Positions 36,699 through 46,598 are shown, numbered from the stretch's first letter. The stretch: DNA of 64,000 nucleotides from Mycobacterium sp. Aquia_216 (GCF_026723865.1 NZ_CP113529.1:1116001-1180000), one strand, 5' to 3'. Translations and numbers: made by a program. Notes: generated by a model not told the origin, from the letters alone.

Positions 36699-37928
36699 GT
36701 GACTGTGTTCTCGGCGCTGTTGCTGGCCGGGGTCTTGTCCGTGCTGGCGCTGGCCGTTGGTGTAGCGGCCGGCACTCGGTTGTCCGCACATGTGGTGCGG
36801 CGCCGCCACCGAGTGGCCACCGAATCGACCGGAATCACCGTCGCGCAGATGCTCCAACAAATCGTCACCCTGATGCCGCTGGGCGCCGCTGTGGTGGATT
36901 CACATCGCGACGTCGTCTACCTCAACGAGCGGGCCAAGGAATTGGGCCTGGTGCGCGATCGTCAGCTCGACGACCAGGCCTGGCAAGCGGCGCAGCAGGC
37001 GCTCGGCGGCGATGACGTCGAATTCGACCTCCAGCCCGGCAAGCGTGGGGCCGCTGGACGGTCCGGGATATCGGTGCACGGTCAAGCCCGGCTGCTCAGC
37101 GAAGAGGACCGCCGGTTCGCAGTGGTCTTTGTCCACGACCAGTCCGACTACGCCCGCATGGAGGCCACCAGGCGCGACTTCGTGGCCAACGTCAGCCACG
37201 AGCTCAAGACCCCGGTCGGCGCCATGGCCCTGCTCGCCGAGGCCCTGCTGGCGTCGGCGGACGACTCGGAAACCGTGCGCCGGTTCGCCGAGAAGGTGCT
37301 GATCGAGGCCAACAGGCTGGGCGACATGGTCGCCGAGCTGATCGAGTTGTCCCGGCTGCAGGGCGCCGAGCGGTTGCCCAACGTGACCGCTGTAGACGTC
37401 GATAGCGTTGTGTCCGAAGCGATTTCGCGTCACAAGGTGGCTGCGGACAACGCTAAGATCGAGGTTCGCACCGACTCGCCTACCGGCCTGCGGGTGCTGG
37501 GGGACCAAACGCTGCTGGTGACCGCATTGGCCAATCTGGTCTCTAATGCGATCGCGTATTCGCCGCCGGGTTCACCGGTGTCGATCAGCCGTCGCCGTCG
37601 TGGCGACAACATCGAGATCGCGGTCACCGATCGCGGCATCGGCATTGCTCTCGAAGATCAGGAGCGGGTCTTCGAGCGGTTTTTCCGGGGGGACAAGGCG
37701 CGTTCGCGAGCCACCGGCGGCAGTGGGCTGGGGCTGGCGATCGTCAAACACGTTGCGGCCAACCATGACGGCAGCATCGGCGTGTGGAGCAAGCCGGGAA
37801 CCGGTTCGACGTTCACGTTGTCCATCCCGGCCTATCAGGACAGCGATAGCGACGAAGAAACCGAGCAACCCCGGGTTCGCGACGCGCGGCCCAGCAGGTC
37901 ACAACGAGAGGAAGAATTAAGTCGATGA
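36699..37928 (+). CDS. senX3: Sensor histidine kinase SenX3
   Basis: A 409-residue membrane kinase of the SenX3-RegX3 system, which signals phosphate limitation. It has an N-terminal helix at residues ~4-26, a PAS-like region ([19 protein letters not shown]), the phospho-acceptor His167 in [17 protein letters not shown] box [12 protein letters not shown]1 DRGIGI and G2 [13 protein letters not shown]. The length equals H37Rv SenX3. The stop overlaps the regX3 start by 4 bases; the MIRU repeat found at this junction in the M. tuberculosis complex is absent. Confidence 0.96.
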   Translation: MTVFSALLLAGVLSVLALAVGVAAGTRLSAHVVRRRHRVATESTGITVAQMLQQIVTLMPLGAAVVDSHRDVVYLNERAKELGLVRDRQLDDQAWQAAQQALGGDDVEFDLQPGKRGAAGRSGISVHGQARLLSEEDRRFAVVFVHDQSDYARMEATRRDFVANVSHELKTPVGAMALLAEALLASADDSETVRRFAEKVLIEANRLGDMVAELIELSRLQGAERLPNVTAVDVDSVVSEAISRHKVAADNAKIEVRTDSPTGLRVLGDQTLLVTALANLVSNAIAYSPPGSPVSISRRRRGDNIEIAVTDRGIGIALEDQERVFERFFRGDKARSRATGGSGLGLAIVKHVAANHDGSIGVWSKPGTGSTFTLSIPAYQDSDSDEETEQPRVRDARPSRSQREEELSR

Positions 37929-38608
37929 CCAGTGTGCTGATCGTGGAGGACGAGGAGTCGCTTGCCGATCCACTGGCCTTCCTGCTTCGTAAGGAAGGCT
38001 TCGAAGCCACCGTGGTGACCGATGGTTCAGCGGCGCTGTCCGAGTTCGACCGTGCCGGCGCGGACATCGTGCTGCTTGATCTGATGTTGCCGGGCATGTC
38101 GGGAACGGACGTGTGCAAGCAGCTGCGCGCTCGCTCCAGCGTGCCGGTGATCATGGTGACTGCCCGCGACAGCGAGATCGACAAGGTGGTCGGCCTGGAG
38201 CTCGGCGCCGATGACTATGTGACCAAACCCTATTCGGCGCGTGAGTTGATCGCCCGGATCCGGGCGGTGCTGCGCCGCGGTGGCGACGACGACTCCGAGA
38301 TCAGCGACGGCGTATTGGAATCCGGTCCGGTGCGGATGGACGTCGAGCGGCATGTCGTGTCGGTCAATGGCGACACAATCACCTTGCCGCTCAAGGAGTT
38401 TGATCTGCTCGAGTACCTGATGCGCAACAGCGGGCGGGTGCTCACCCGTGGGCAGCTGATCGATCGGGTCTGGGGCGCGGACTACGTCGGCGATACCAAG
38501 ACACTGGACGTCCACGTCAAGCGCCTGCGGTCCAAGATCGAAGCCGACCCGGCCAACCCGGTGCACCTGGTGACGGTTCGCGGCCTGGGATACAAGCTCG
38601 AGGGCTGA
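37925..38608 (+). CDS. regX3: Response regulator RegX3
   Basis: A 227-residue OmpR/PhoB-type response regulator. The receiver domain has Asp9/Glu10 (VEDEES), phospho-acceptor Asp52 ([11 protein letters not shown]), and Lys in [11 protein letters not shown]. The C-terminal winged helix has [20 protein letters not shown] and [11 protein letters not shown]. It controls phosphate-uptake genes and ESX-5 secretion in mycobacteria. It partners SenX3 and is translationally coupled to it. Confidence 0.97.
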   Translation: MTSVLIVEDEESLADPLAFLLRKEGFEATVVTDGSAALSEFDRAGADIVLLDLMLPGMSGTDVCKQLRARSSVPVIMVTARDSEIDKVVGLELGADDYVTKPYSARELIARIRAVLRRGGDDDSEISDGVLESGPVRMDVERHVVSVNGDTITLPLKEFDLLEYLMRNSGRVLTRGQLIDRVWGADYVGDTKTLDVHVKRLRSKIEADPANPVHLVTVRGLGYKLEG

Positions 38609-38893
38609 TTCCGGCAATTGCGCTTGGCGCGCGACGCTCGCCGTGCTTGACAAATGCACGTCGTGTCAAAGAGTCCGTACCTGGGGTACGAACTCTCTAC
38701 TTGTGGCCGACTTGAATTCGGCAATCTCCCCCAAGAAAGACCATGCGCCGGGAATTCCCCCAAAAATATAACTCGGATTGGTGCTGAGGGAATTCCTTTT
38801 GACCCTCAGCCAATTACCTGACCGCGCCCGGAATCCGCTTATTGTACTCTTGTCCAGTTCATATTCATTTGCCTCAAGAAAAGGGGTACTGTC
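38609..38893 (+). promoter_or_regulatory. AT-richer spacer before the PPE gene with three dyads
   Basis: 285 bases without a gene. It contains TTGACA/TGTCAA facing each other across 11 bases (about 38647-38669), CGTACC-TGG-GGTACG (38676-38690) and a hairpin GCTGAGGG/CCCTCAGC with a 12-base loop (38783-38810). The hairpin may end regX3 transcription. The PPE start is preceded by the ribosome site AAAAGGGG. Confidence 0.45.
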
Positions 38894-40132
38894 ATGGATT
38901 TTGGGTTGCTACCACCGGAGGTCAATTCGGGGTTGATGTATACGGGTTCCGGGGTGGGGCCGCTGCTAGCGGCCGCTGCCGGCTGGGACGAAGTGGCCGC
39001 GCAGTTGGAGTCGACCGCCAGCGGGTATTCGTCGGAAGTTTCCGCGTTGACCGGCGCGTGGGTTGGCCCGTCGTCGCTGACGATGGCGGCCGCGGCCGCA
39101 CCATACACGGCGTGGCTGCAGGCTAGTGCCGCCCAGGCTGCGCAGACCGCGGCCCAGGCCTATGGGGCGGCGGCGGCCTATGAGGCGGCGTTTGCGGCCA
39201 CGGTTCCTCCGCCGGTGATTGCGGCCAATCGGGCGCAGTTGATGGCGTTGATTGCGACCAATTTCCTGGGGCAGAACACTCCGGCGATCGCGGCCACCGA
39301 AGCCCAATACGCGGAGATGTGGATCCAAGACGCCACTGCCATGTACGGCTACGCGACCGCGTCCGCCTCGGCGAGCACGCTGGCCCCGTTTGAGGAACCG
39401 CCGCGCACGACCGACCAGTCCGGGCAGGCTCGGCAGGCCAGCGCGGTCGCCAAATCCAGCGGCGACGCCACCAGTGCCCGCACCCAATCCGTGATGCAAC
39501 TCGCGACATCCCAGCAGTCGGGTTCGTCGCTGCCACCCGGCAGCAGCGGCAACGTCGGACCCGGCGGCGCCGTTCTCGAGCCCGGCACCACGGTCACCGT
39601 CGCGGACGGCTACCCGGTCACCATCGTCGCGGGCGGGTCCTTCAGCAACTTCTATGTCGATGCGCAGGGTGACATCGTTTCTCTCGGTCCGATGACCTTT
39701 TACACTTCCTCGTTTGGGCTTTTCACCACGGATAAGCCGTTTACTCTCGCAGTCGGGAGCGGCACGGCCACCATCTATAGCGGCACGGGCATAATTGGGG
39801 GTGCGCCAGGCGCTGTCACCGTCCCATCCGGTGGCCTCACTGCCACCGGCGCGGGTGCCGGTGTCTCCCTCGATTCCAGCGGCGCAATCCTTGCCGTCAA
39901 CAGCGGCGCCGTCATCACCGGTCCCGCCGTCGCCACTCCGCTCCCGGTTCCGAGTTCGAGCGGGGCAGCGGCGGCATCAGCGGCGACCGCGGCGAGCGGC
40001 AGCTCGGCGAGCGCGGCGAGCAGCAGTTCAGCGAGTGCGGCCGGAAGCACCTCGGGGAGCGTGGCGGGAAATGCGTCGGGCGTTGCGGGTGACGCAGGGA
40101 TTCAAGTTCCGGTCGGTGTGGAGGGGCCGTAG
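38894..40132 (+). CDS. PPE family protein with beta-solenoid-like C-terminal region
   Basis: A 412-residue PPE protein. Residues 1-~165 form the PPE domain ([21 protein letters not shown] at about 57, and many alanine-rich helices), the type secreted through ESX systems, usually ESX-5. Residues ~225-350 are Gly/Val/Thr-rich short strands ([19 protein letters not shown]) that look like a beta-solenoid. The last ~60 residues are Ala/Ser-rich low complexity. No PE gene lies upstream. It is not one of the named H37Rv PPE genes at this locus and belongs to an accessory island after regX3, a regulator of ESX-5 output. Confidence 0.88.
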   Translation: MDFGLLPPEVNSGLMYTGSGVGPLLAAAAGWDEVAAQLESTASGYSSEVSALTGAWVGPSSLTMAAAAAPYTAWLQASAAQAAQTAAQAYGAAAAYEAAFAATVPPPVIAANRAQLMALIATNFLGQNTPAIAATEAQYAEMWIQDATAMYGYATASASASTLAPFEEPPRTTDQSGQARQASAVAKSSGDATSARTQSVMQLATSQQSGSSLPPGSSGNVGPGGAVLEPGTTVTVADGYPVTIVAGGSFSNFYVDAQGDIVSLGPMTFYTSSFGLFTTDKPFTLAVGSGTATIYSGTGIIGGAPGAVTVPSGGLTATGAGAGVSLDSSGAILAVNSGAVITGPAVATPLPVPSSSGAAAASAATAASGSSASAASSSSASAAGSTSGSVAGNASGVAGDAGIQVPVGVEGP

Positions 40133-40369
40133 GAGTGCGTCGTCCCGGGTCCTGTCGTTGCTCTAGGTACTGACGCTGCGATAGGCGCGGGTTGCGCACA
40201 GAATTATATGGATTTCTCGCACGTGAAGTTCATCGGCCGAACGTAGTGCAGCGCATGGAGATATCTCCGGTCTAAGGCGACTGCGGGGCCATATGACCCG
40301 GAACGTTACTTGTTGATAGCCGGGTGTATCGAGCGGCTGCGCTGCCTCGAAATCCAAGTGTTTGAATAG

Positions 40370-40453
40370 CCTTCAAAAGTATTCGACTTACTGCAATTCC
40401 TGACCTGCAATAGCGGACCAGTGCTCACCCGCGGGCAACCCATCGATCGGGCA
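40370..40453 (+). pseudogene. Fragment of a RegX3-like response regulator DNA-binding domain
   Basis: 28 codons read PSKVFDLLQFLTCNSGPVLT then RGQPIDRA, aligning without gaps to regX3 [28 protein letters not shown] (19 of 28 identical by eye). A TAG directly precedes the fragment and similarity stops after it. It points the same way as regX3, 1.8 kb downstream. It is a relic of a duplicated or foreign OmpR-type regulator flanking the PPE gene. Confidence 0.75.
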
Positions 40454-40854
40454 CAACGGTGCGTTGCCAACTGCACGACGCAGCTCAGCCATGACTCGGG
40501 AATCGGCACTTGCCGTTCCTAGCACACTGGGTCCTGGATCGGGGGCCGCAATTCCGGCTCCGTGTGGCCGAGTGTGCGCTACCGATGCCATTAGCGCGCA
40601 ACCCCGCTCAGTGGGCCGCCGCGATGTCCCCTAACGCGCTGCGAGCGCCTGCACAGTGCGGCCAGTCCCGGTTAGGGGTGCCCCAGACCTTGCTGGGTGC
40701 GACAGCCTACGTGGCGGTGGTCGAGCTGCCGGTCGGGCGTCGAGAGTCGCGCTGCGGCTTCGATCTAGGACCCGCTCGCGCCTGCAAACCCATTGGCGCT
40801 GAGCCGCCGCATCGGCTCTCTGACACGTTTCTCGGGTCGATGGTGGTATAACCG

Positions 40855-40883
40855 TTGACCTGTACAAAGTGATCACTTAGATT
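40855..40883 (+). promoter_or_regulatory. Promoter with palindromic spacer upstream of a PPE relic
   Basis: TTGACC (40855-40860), 17 bases, TAGATT (40878-40883): near-consensus spacing. The spacer contains the perfect palindrome AAGTGATCACTT (40867-40878), which overlaps the first base of the -10 element. It lies about 120 bases before the ATG of the PPE relic, so it may be the leftover promoter of that gene. Confidence 0.5.
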
Positions 40884-41003
40884 TACTCAGAGTTCGCTAT
40901 AAGCGACGGATATTGCTTCAAGGCGTTTAGGCGAGACTGTTAGACCCTCGTATCAAGCCACGCGAACAGTCGCCGTGCTGGATTCGAAAAGGGATGGAGC
41001 GCA

Positions 41004-41237
41004 TGGATTTTGGGTTGCTGCCGAGGGGCAGCTCATGGTGAACCGCGTCGGCGGCGTCGCCACCACGGCGGTCACCCACGTCGCCTCCAGCTCGTCTGGA
41101 GCGTTGCGGGCGGCATCCGCGCCAGGCCGCTCACCAGGCCTGCCGGGAAGCGCGAGAATCAACCCCAGCTCGACGTGGACGGGCTTGTGGAATGGGCTCA
41201 AAGCGTCGCTGCTGACCTCGCGGTGGAAGCGGGCTGA
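41004..41237 (+). pseudogene. PPE gene remnant: N-terminal start joined to a C-terminal end
   Basis: ATG 41004 gives MDFGLLP, the same start as the intact PPE, then fails at once (stop near 41040). From about 41125 another frame reads PAGKRENQPQLDVDGLVEWAQSV, matching the C-terminus of the neighbouring PPE frame (IQPQLNADLLLQWAQSV). The end is at 41235-41237. The middle ~350 codons are gone. The ribosome-site region (GAAAAGGG) is also kept. Confidence 0.65.
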
Positions 41238-41251
41238 GGGTGAGGGCTCCC

Positions 41252-41575
41252 ATGGAACGTGGTGAGACGGGGGGCAAGGTGAACGTCGCGATGCCGACGT
41301 CGTTCCATGACTTCTCCAGTATTCGTGTGGGGTGTGAAGGCCAGGGCAAGGCGGTCTCGCTGGGGTCGTTGTCGGTGCCGCCGAGCTGGGTGGCGGCTGC
41401 CCCGCGGATAGGGGCGGTTTCGCGTTTGCCGTCGGCTGGCGCTGTCGACGCCGCCCAGGCCTCCCCGGTGGATAGGCCTCGTTGGCACACGTTCCAGGAG
41501 GGCCTGATGGGAATGGTGGGTGGGTGCTGCGCAAGTGGCGACGCGGACGATGAGAAGCCAGCGCTAGGGAGTTGA
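41252..41575 (+). pseudogene. C-terminal remnant of a PPE-SVP subfamily gene
   Basis: The frame contains GKAVSLGSLSVPPSWVAAAP, the hallmark GxxSVPxxW motif of the PPE-SVP group, followed by AVDAAQASPVDRPRWHTFQEGLMGMVGG, like the usual FxE-x-x-L-x-GM ending. No PPE N-terminal domain precedes it. It is therefore from a different PPE subfamily than the genes on either side. Confidence 0.6.
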
Positions 41576-41841
41576 GCGCGTTTCCAGGACGCAGATTTGC
41601 GCACTCCGAGTGGATTCCTGGGCGACCCTCTCGGCAGGAACTGCCGAAGCAAACGCCACGGTCGACGCCTGGGGGCTCACTCCATGAGCCCAAACTTGTT
41701 GTGGTGCTTGCGTGTTGCGGGCTGACGCGGTCGGGACAGACTTGGCGATGTGGCGTTGATCGGCTAACGCCATCATCGGCAAGGCCCTCGACTCGATCTC
41801 GGCTAACGCCACCCCCTGTTGGGCAAAGGGGTTGTGGCAAC

Positions 41842-42621
41842 GCCACGGCGATGTATGGCTATGCTGCGGCGTCGATGCCGGCGAGCACGCTGACTCCGTT
41901 TGAGCAGCCCCCGCAGACTACGAATGAGTCGGGGCAAGACGCGCAGGCCCGTGCGGTAGTTCAGAGTGCGGGTAATAACACTGCCGCGCGCACCCAAACC
42001 CTGGCCCAGCAACTCAGCTCGACCGGCCGCACCATCAGCGGCCCCGGCACCTACACCGTCACCGACGGCGGGGGCACCGTCACCATCGGCCCTGGCAGCA
42101 CCCTCACCCTCGAGAACGGCAGCAGCTTTGTAGTCGCCTCGGGTGGCCAGGTCATTGTCGAGGGTGGCAGTACCCTCACCGTCGAGTCTGCCGGCGAAGT
42201 CCTAGTCTTGCCCGGCGGCACCTTGACGGTCGGGTCTAGCAGCGCCCTTACCCTGGAGGGCGGCGGTAGCCTCACTGCCGCTCAAGCCAGCATCAACATC
42301 GTCAGCAGCATCGTCACTATCGTCTCAAACAGTTCTCTGGATACGCTCGGAGTTGGCAACATCGTGATCAACGGTGGCGTCGTTGAGTCTGGCTTCGGTG
42401 GAATCGGCGGGCCGGTCGCCATCAGCGCTGCCGTCATCCCGACCCCGGTCGTGTCGGGTGGGTCGGGGGCGGTGTCGGCGTTGGGCGGGGCGGGTTTGCC
42501 GGGTTTGGCGGGGACGGCGGGGATTCAGCCGCAGCTCAATGCGGATTTGCTTTTGCAGTGGGCCCAAAGCGTATCGGGTGCCGACCTGGCTGGCGCTGAT
42601 TTGGCGGGGGCGGCTGGCTGA
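41842..42621 (+). pseudogene. PPE gene lacking its N-terminal domain, beta-solenoid part intact
   Basis: From about 41842 the frame reads [20 protein letters not shown], matching residues ~153 onward of the intact PPE at 38894. The preceding ~150 codons of PPE domain are absent, and the sequence upstream (41577-41840) is not PPE-like. The rest is undamaged: repeated strands such as GGTVTIGPGSTLTLENGSSF and GGQVIVEGGSTLTVESAGEV, then a C-terminus ending QWAQSVSGADLAGADLAGAAG. It could still be translated from ATG 41851, but without the secretion domain. Confidence 0.65.
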
Positions 42622-42709
42622 GGGCGGGGACGTCTTGTGCTGCGCCAGGTGGGGCATTGCCAATGGTGTTGGCCTGCACCGAAACTCGCACGATGTGAGC
42701 GGCCTGCGG

Positions 42710-43495
42710 CTACTCGGCGATGCGGGTTGCCGGATGTATGGCGATGAGCCCTAATTGGCTGCGGCGCTTGCACATTGCCGCCAGTTCGGCGTAGGCCTTG
42801 GCGCCGAGGAGTTCGGCGAGTTCGTCGGCCAGGCTCTCCCACACGGGTTTGGCGCCGACGTGGGCGGCCGGGTCGCCGGTGCAGTACCAGTGCAAGTCGG
42901 CGCCACCGGAGCCCCAGCCGCGGCGGTCGTATTCGGTGATCCAGGTTTTCAGGATTTCGGTGCCGTCGGGCCGGGTCACCCATTCCTGGCTGCGCCGGAT
43001 CGGTAACTGCCAGCAGACCTCGGGTTTCATCGTCAGAGGCGGCACGCCCAGCTTGAGGGCTTTGCTGTGCAGCGCGCAGCCGATCCCGCCGGGAAAGCCG
43101 GGGCGGTTCAAGAAAATGCACGCACCCTTGTATTTGCGGGTGCGGTGTTGGGGTTGGCCTTCATACTCGTCGAGTTCGAGGTAACCCTTTCGGCCCAAAC
43201 CCTTTTCGCGGAATTGCCAGTCATCGTCGGTGAGTTGTGCGACCGCGTCGTCCAAGCTGGCCCGGTCGTCGTCGTCGGACAGAAACGCGCCGTGCGAGCA
43301 ACACCCGTCGTCCGGGCGGCCCTCGACCGTGCCGCGACAGGCCGGCGTGCCGAATACACACGTCCAGCGGGACAGCAGCCAGGTGAGGTCGGCCGCGATC
43401 AGGTGCTCCGGGTTGTCGGGATCGAAGAACTCCACCCATTCACGGGCAAAATCCATTTCGACTTCTTGCCCAGGCCCGGGGTGCGAATTCGCCAC
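42710..43495 (-). CDS. Cysteine-rich conserved protein (Rv0495c-like)
   Basis: About 261 residues from GTG 43495 (ATG 43456, [11 protein letters not shown], and a longer start at 43591 are alternatives). Ten cysteines include [41 protein letters not shown] and [11 protein letters not shown]. The last two resemble the DUF3109/YkgJ type of cysteine cluster thought to bind iron or zinc. Rv0495c has been linked to redox homeostasis in M. tuberculosis. It is divergent from ppx1. Confidence 0.85.
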   Translation of the reverse strand: MANSHPGPGQEVEMDFAREWVEFFDPDNPEHLIAADLTWLLSRWTCVFGTPACRGTVEGRPDDGCCSHGAFLSDDDDRASLDDAVAQLTDDDWQFREKGLGRKGYLELDEYEGQPQHRTRKYKGACIFLNRPGFPGGIGCALHSKALKLGVPPLTMKPEVCWQLPIRRSQEWVTRPDGTEILKTWITEYDRRGWGSGGADLHWYCTGDPAAHVGAKPVWESLADELAELLGAKAYAELAAMCKRRSQLGLIAIHPATRIAE

Positions 43496-43609
43496 GGATG
43501 CAACGTTAGACCAAAATTCCCCCTGTTCGCTTGGCTGACACCCGGGCCGCGGGATGGTGAATTGCGGCCTCCTCAGCGGGGCGCAGCCCAAACCTCATCG
43601 ACGTCCCGC

Positions 43610-43615
43610 TAGTTT
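43610..43615 (+). promoter_or_regulatory. -10 element, probable leaderless start of ppx1
   Basis: TAGTTT ends 6 bases before GTG 43622, with no ribosome site. The region is shared with the divergent Rv0495c-like gene. Confidence 0.5.
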
Positions 43616-43621
43616 GTTTTC

Positions 43622-44638
43622 GTGCGATTAGGCGTGCTCGACGTGGGTAGCAATACGGTCCATCTGCTGGTGGTCGATGCCCACCGCGGCGGGCATCCGA
43701 CCCCAATGAGTTCGACGAAGGCCACCCTGCGGTTGGCCGAGGCCACCGACAGCTCGGGCAAGATCACCAAGCGCGGCGCCGAAAAGCTGATCTCTACGAT
43801 CGACGAGTTCGCCAAGATTGCCGTCAGCTCCGGTTGTGCGGAGCTGATGGCCTTCGCCACCTCCGCGGTCCGCGACGCCGAGAATTCCGACGACGTGCTG
43901 AGCCGGGTGCGCAAAGAGGCCGGTGTCGCGCTGCAAGTGCTGACCGGCGTGGACGAGTCGCGGCTGACCTTCCTGGCGGTGCGCCGCTGGTACGGGTGGA
44001 GCGCCGGGCGAATCATCAACCTCGACATCGGCGGCGGCTCGCTGGAGCTGTCCAGCGGTGTCGACGAGGAACCCGAAGTCGCCCTGTCGCTGCCGCTGGG
44101 CGCCGGGCGGTTGACCCGCGAGTGGCTGCCCGACGACCCGCCCGGGCGGCGCCGGGTGGGAATGCTGCGCGATTGGCTGGACGCCGAACTGGCGGATTCC
44201 GCCGAGGCCGTCCTGGAAGCCGGCGCCCCGGACCTCGCGGTCGCCACGTCGAAGACCTTCCGCTCGCTGGCGCGGCTGACCGGCGCCGCGCCGTCGGCCG
44301 CCGGACCGCGGGTCAAGCGAACGTTGACGGCAAACGGCCTCAGGCAACTCATATCTTTTATCTCTAGGATGACCACCGCTGACAGGGCGGAATTGGAAGG
44401 AGTCAGTGCCGAGCGGGCGCCGCAGATCGTGGCGGGCGCTTTGGTGGCGGAGGCGAGCATGCGAGCGCTGTCGATAGACACAGTGGATATCTGCCCGTGG
44501 GCATTACGGGAAGGTCTCATCTTGCGCAAGCTCGACAGCGAAGCCGACGGAACCGCCCTCGTAGAGACTTCGGTGCGCAATGCTGGAGGTCAGGGAGTTG
44601 ATCGGAACGCCAACCGATCGAGAGGCGACAAACCATGA
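43622..44638 (+). CDS. ppx1: Exopolyphosphatase
   Basis: A 338-residue Ppx/GppA phosphatase, orthologue of Rv0496, which removes terminal phosphate from short polyphosphate and links phosphate supply to the stringent response. The ASKHA-fold ATPase-like motifs are [34 protein letters not shown] and [17 protein letters not shown] start, apparently leaderless. The stop overlaps the next gene by 4 bases. Its location near senX3-regX3 fits the shared phosphate theme. Confidence 0.94.
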   Translation: MRLGVLDVGSNTVHLLVVDAHRGGHPTPMSSTKATLRLAEATDSSGKITKRGAEKLISTIDEFAKIAVSSGCAELMAFATSAVRDAENSDDVLSRVRKEAGVALQVLTGVDESRLTFLAVRRWYGWSAGRIINLDIGGGSLELSSGVDEEPEVALSLPLGAGRLTREWLPDDPPGRRRVGMLRDWLDAELADSAEAVLEAGAPDLAVATSKTFRSLARLTGAAPSAAGPRVKRTLTANGLRQLISFISRMTTADRAELEGVSAERAPQIVAGALVAEASMRALSIDTVDICPWALREGLILRKLDSEADGTALVETSVRNAGGQGVDRNANRSRGDKP

Positions 44639-45705
44639 CCGGACCACACTCCGAGACCGAGAGCCCCGGCACTCGGCCCATCTCGGTGGCCGAACTGCTG
44701 GCCAGGAACGGAACCATTGGCGCCCCGGCCGTTACCCGACGGCGCCGCCGCCGGCGCGGCGATAGCGACGCGGTCACCGTCGCCGAGCTGACCGGTGAAA
44801 TACCCGTCATCCGGGACGACGACGAGCACGACGAGGCAGCGCACGCAGCCCACGGGTCGGTCGAGGTCGGCGAATCCGCGGTCGCAGCGGGACCCGAGGT
44901 CGAAGCGCTCCCCGCACAGGCCTCCGAACACGTCGTCGCCGAACCGGCCACCGAAGACAAGCCCAAGCCCGGGTACCGGCCCGAGCCGCGGTGGCCCAAG
45001 TCGCCGCCGCAGCCACCCCGGGTGGGGCCCGAGCGCAGCGCCTACCCGCGGCCCACGCGCCGCCCCGACGCACCAGAAGCCGAACGACCGGCGGAGCCCG
45101 CCGGCAAGCCGTCGGCGTCATCCGGTGCCGAGGACATGAGCCCAGACCCGCTGGAGCAATACGCCGATATTCCGGTGGACGTCATGGATTCCGAGGTGCG
45201 CGAAGCCGAGCTCGCGACCGAGGATTCCGCCTACGTGCGCTCCTTCCTGCAGGCCTCGGATTCGACCCTGTTCGGCGGGCAGACCCTCGCCGACGAGGTG
45301 GCCCGGCGGCGCAGCGACGAGCGCGACGCCGCCGACGCGGACTCGCTGACCGCCACGAAGACGCCCGACGAGCAGCATGCTGACGTCGAGGCAGCCCGCA
45401 CGTACCAGCCCATCCAGGCCCACCCGGCACCCGGGAAGCTCGAGGCGCTCTGGCGCGGCAGCGTGATCGTGGTGCAGTCGATCATGGCCGTCGCATTCGG
45501 CGCCGGGTTGTTCATCGCGTTCGACCAACTGTGGCGATGGAACAGCCTGGTCGCCCTGGTGCTGTCGGTGCTGGTCATCCTCGGCCTGGTGGCGGGGGTG
45601 CGGGTGGTTCGCAAAACCGAGGACATCGCGAGCACGCTCATCGCGGTGGCGGTCGGGGCGCTGATCACCTTGGGACCGCTGGCGCTATCCATGCAGTCCG
45701 GCTAG
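44635..45705 (+). CDS. Membrane protein with long charged N-terminus (Rv0497-like)
   Basis: A 356-residue protein. The N-terminal ~260 residues are polar, rich in Glu/Pro/Arg, with [24 protein letters not shown]. Three helices follow at the C-terminus ([58 protein letters not shown]). It overlaps the ppx1 stop (ATGA), so it is in one operon with it. Function unknown. It is longer than I recall for H37Rv (about 310 residues), the excess lying in the disordered part. Confidence 0.85.
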   Translation: MTGPHSETESPGTRPISVAELLARNGTIGAPAVTRRRRRRRGDSDAVTVAELTGEIPVIRDDDEHDEAAHAAHGSVEVGESAVAAGPEVEALPAQASEHVVAEPATEDKPKPGYRPEPRWPKSPPQPPRVGPERSAYPRPTRRPDAPEAERPAEPAGKPSASSGAEDMSPDPLEQYADIPVDVMDSEVREAELATEDSAYVRSFLQASDSTLFGGQTLADEVARRRSDERDAADADSLTATKTPDEQHADVEAARTYQPIQAHPAPGKLEALWRGSVIVVQSIMAVAFGAGLFIAFDQLWRWNSLVALVLSVLVILGLVAGVRVVRKTEDIASTLIAVAVGALITLGPLALSMQSG

Positions 45706-45721
45706 GCGTCACCCGCAAACA

Positions 45722-46564
45722 GTGCGCCCCGCAATCAAAGTCGGCCTGTCTACGGCCTCGGTCTATCCGTTGAGGGCAGAGGCCGCGTTCGAGTATGCGG
45801 CCAGACTCGGCTACGACGGGGTCGAGCTGATGGTGTGGAGTGAGTCGGTCAGCCAGGACATCGCCGCCGTCAAGAAGCTGTCGCGACGCTACAACGTGCC
45901 GGTGCTGTCGGTCCACGCGCCCTGCCTGCTGATCTCGCAGCGGGTGTGGGGTTCCAACCCGATTCCCAAGCTGGAACGCAGCGTGCGGGCCGCCGAGCAA
46001 CTCGGCGCGCAGACCGTGGTCGTGCACCCGCCGTTTCGCTGGCAGCGGCGTTACGCCGAGGGATTCGCCGAGCAGGTGACGGCCCTGGAAGCGTCGAGCG
46101 ACGTGATGGTCGCCGTGGAGAACATGTTCCCGTTCCGGGCGGATCGGTTTTTCGGGGCCGACCAGTCGCGGGAACGGATGCGCAGGCGCGGCGGTGGCCC
46201 GGGGCCGGCGATTTCGGCATTCGCGCCGTCCTACGACCCGCTGGACGGCAACCATGCCCACTACACGCTGGACCTGTCGCATACGTCGACGGCAGGCACC
46301 GACGCGCTGGAAATGACTCAGCGGATGGGGGCGGGGCTAGTGCATCTGCACCTGTGCGACGGCAGCGGCCTGCCCGCCGACGAGCACCTGGTGCCCGGAC
46401 GCGGCACGCAACCGACCGCCGAGGTGTGCCAGATGCTGGCCGCCGGCCAATTCGCCGGCCACGCCATCCTCGAGGTGTCCACCTCAAGCGCCCGCTCAGC
46501 CAGTGAGCGTGAGGCCATGCTCGCCGAATCGCTTCAGTTCGCCCGCACGCATCTGCTGCGATGA
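45722..46564 (+). CDS. TIM-barrel sugar phosphate isomerase/endonuclease IV-like protein (Rv0498-like)
   Basis: A 280-residue AP-endonuclease-2/xylose-isomerase-like barrel. It starts IKVGLSTASVYPLRAEAAFEYAARLGYDGVEL and has VHPPFRWQRRY, AVENMFPF, YTLDLSHTSTAG and HLHLCDGSGLPADEHLVPGRG. The His/Glu/Asp set is consistent with a metal site. Substrate unknown. GTG start 45722, 16 bases after the upstream gene. Confidence 0.87.
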   Translation: MRPAIKVGLSTASVYPLRAEAAFEYAARLGYDGVELMVWSESVSQDIAAVKKLSRRYNVPVLSVHAPCLLISQRVWGSNPIPKLERSVRAAEQLGAQTVVVHPPFRWQRRYAEGFAEQVTALEASSDVMVAVENMFPFRADRFFGADQSRERMRRRGGGPGPAISAFAPSYDPLDGNHAHYTLDLSHTSTAGTDALEMTQRMGAGLVHLHLCDGSGLPADEHLVPGRGTQPTAEVCQMLAAGQFAGHAILEVSTSSARSASEREAMLAESLQFARTHLLR

Positions 46565-46598
46565 CCACCCTGGCCGCCCTTCTAGCCCTCAGGAGATC

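Larger units (their letters stand above)
40133..41003 (+). other. Spacer with decayed sequence, no intact gene
   Basis: 871 bases. Apart from the response-regulator fragment at 40370-40453 and a promoter-like site at 40855-40883, I see no recognisable coding sequence. Open frames here have no family resemblance and were not called. Confidence 0.6.

Noticed and set aside
40510..40851. 113-codon frame between the regulator fragment and the PPE relic
   Set aside because: No family features, no ribosome site, atypical composition.
41564..41812. Minus-strand frame between PPE relics
   Set aside because: No similarity to PE, Esx or other families could be seen; it is probably chance in decayed sequence.
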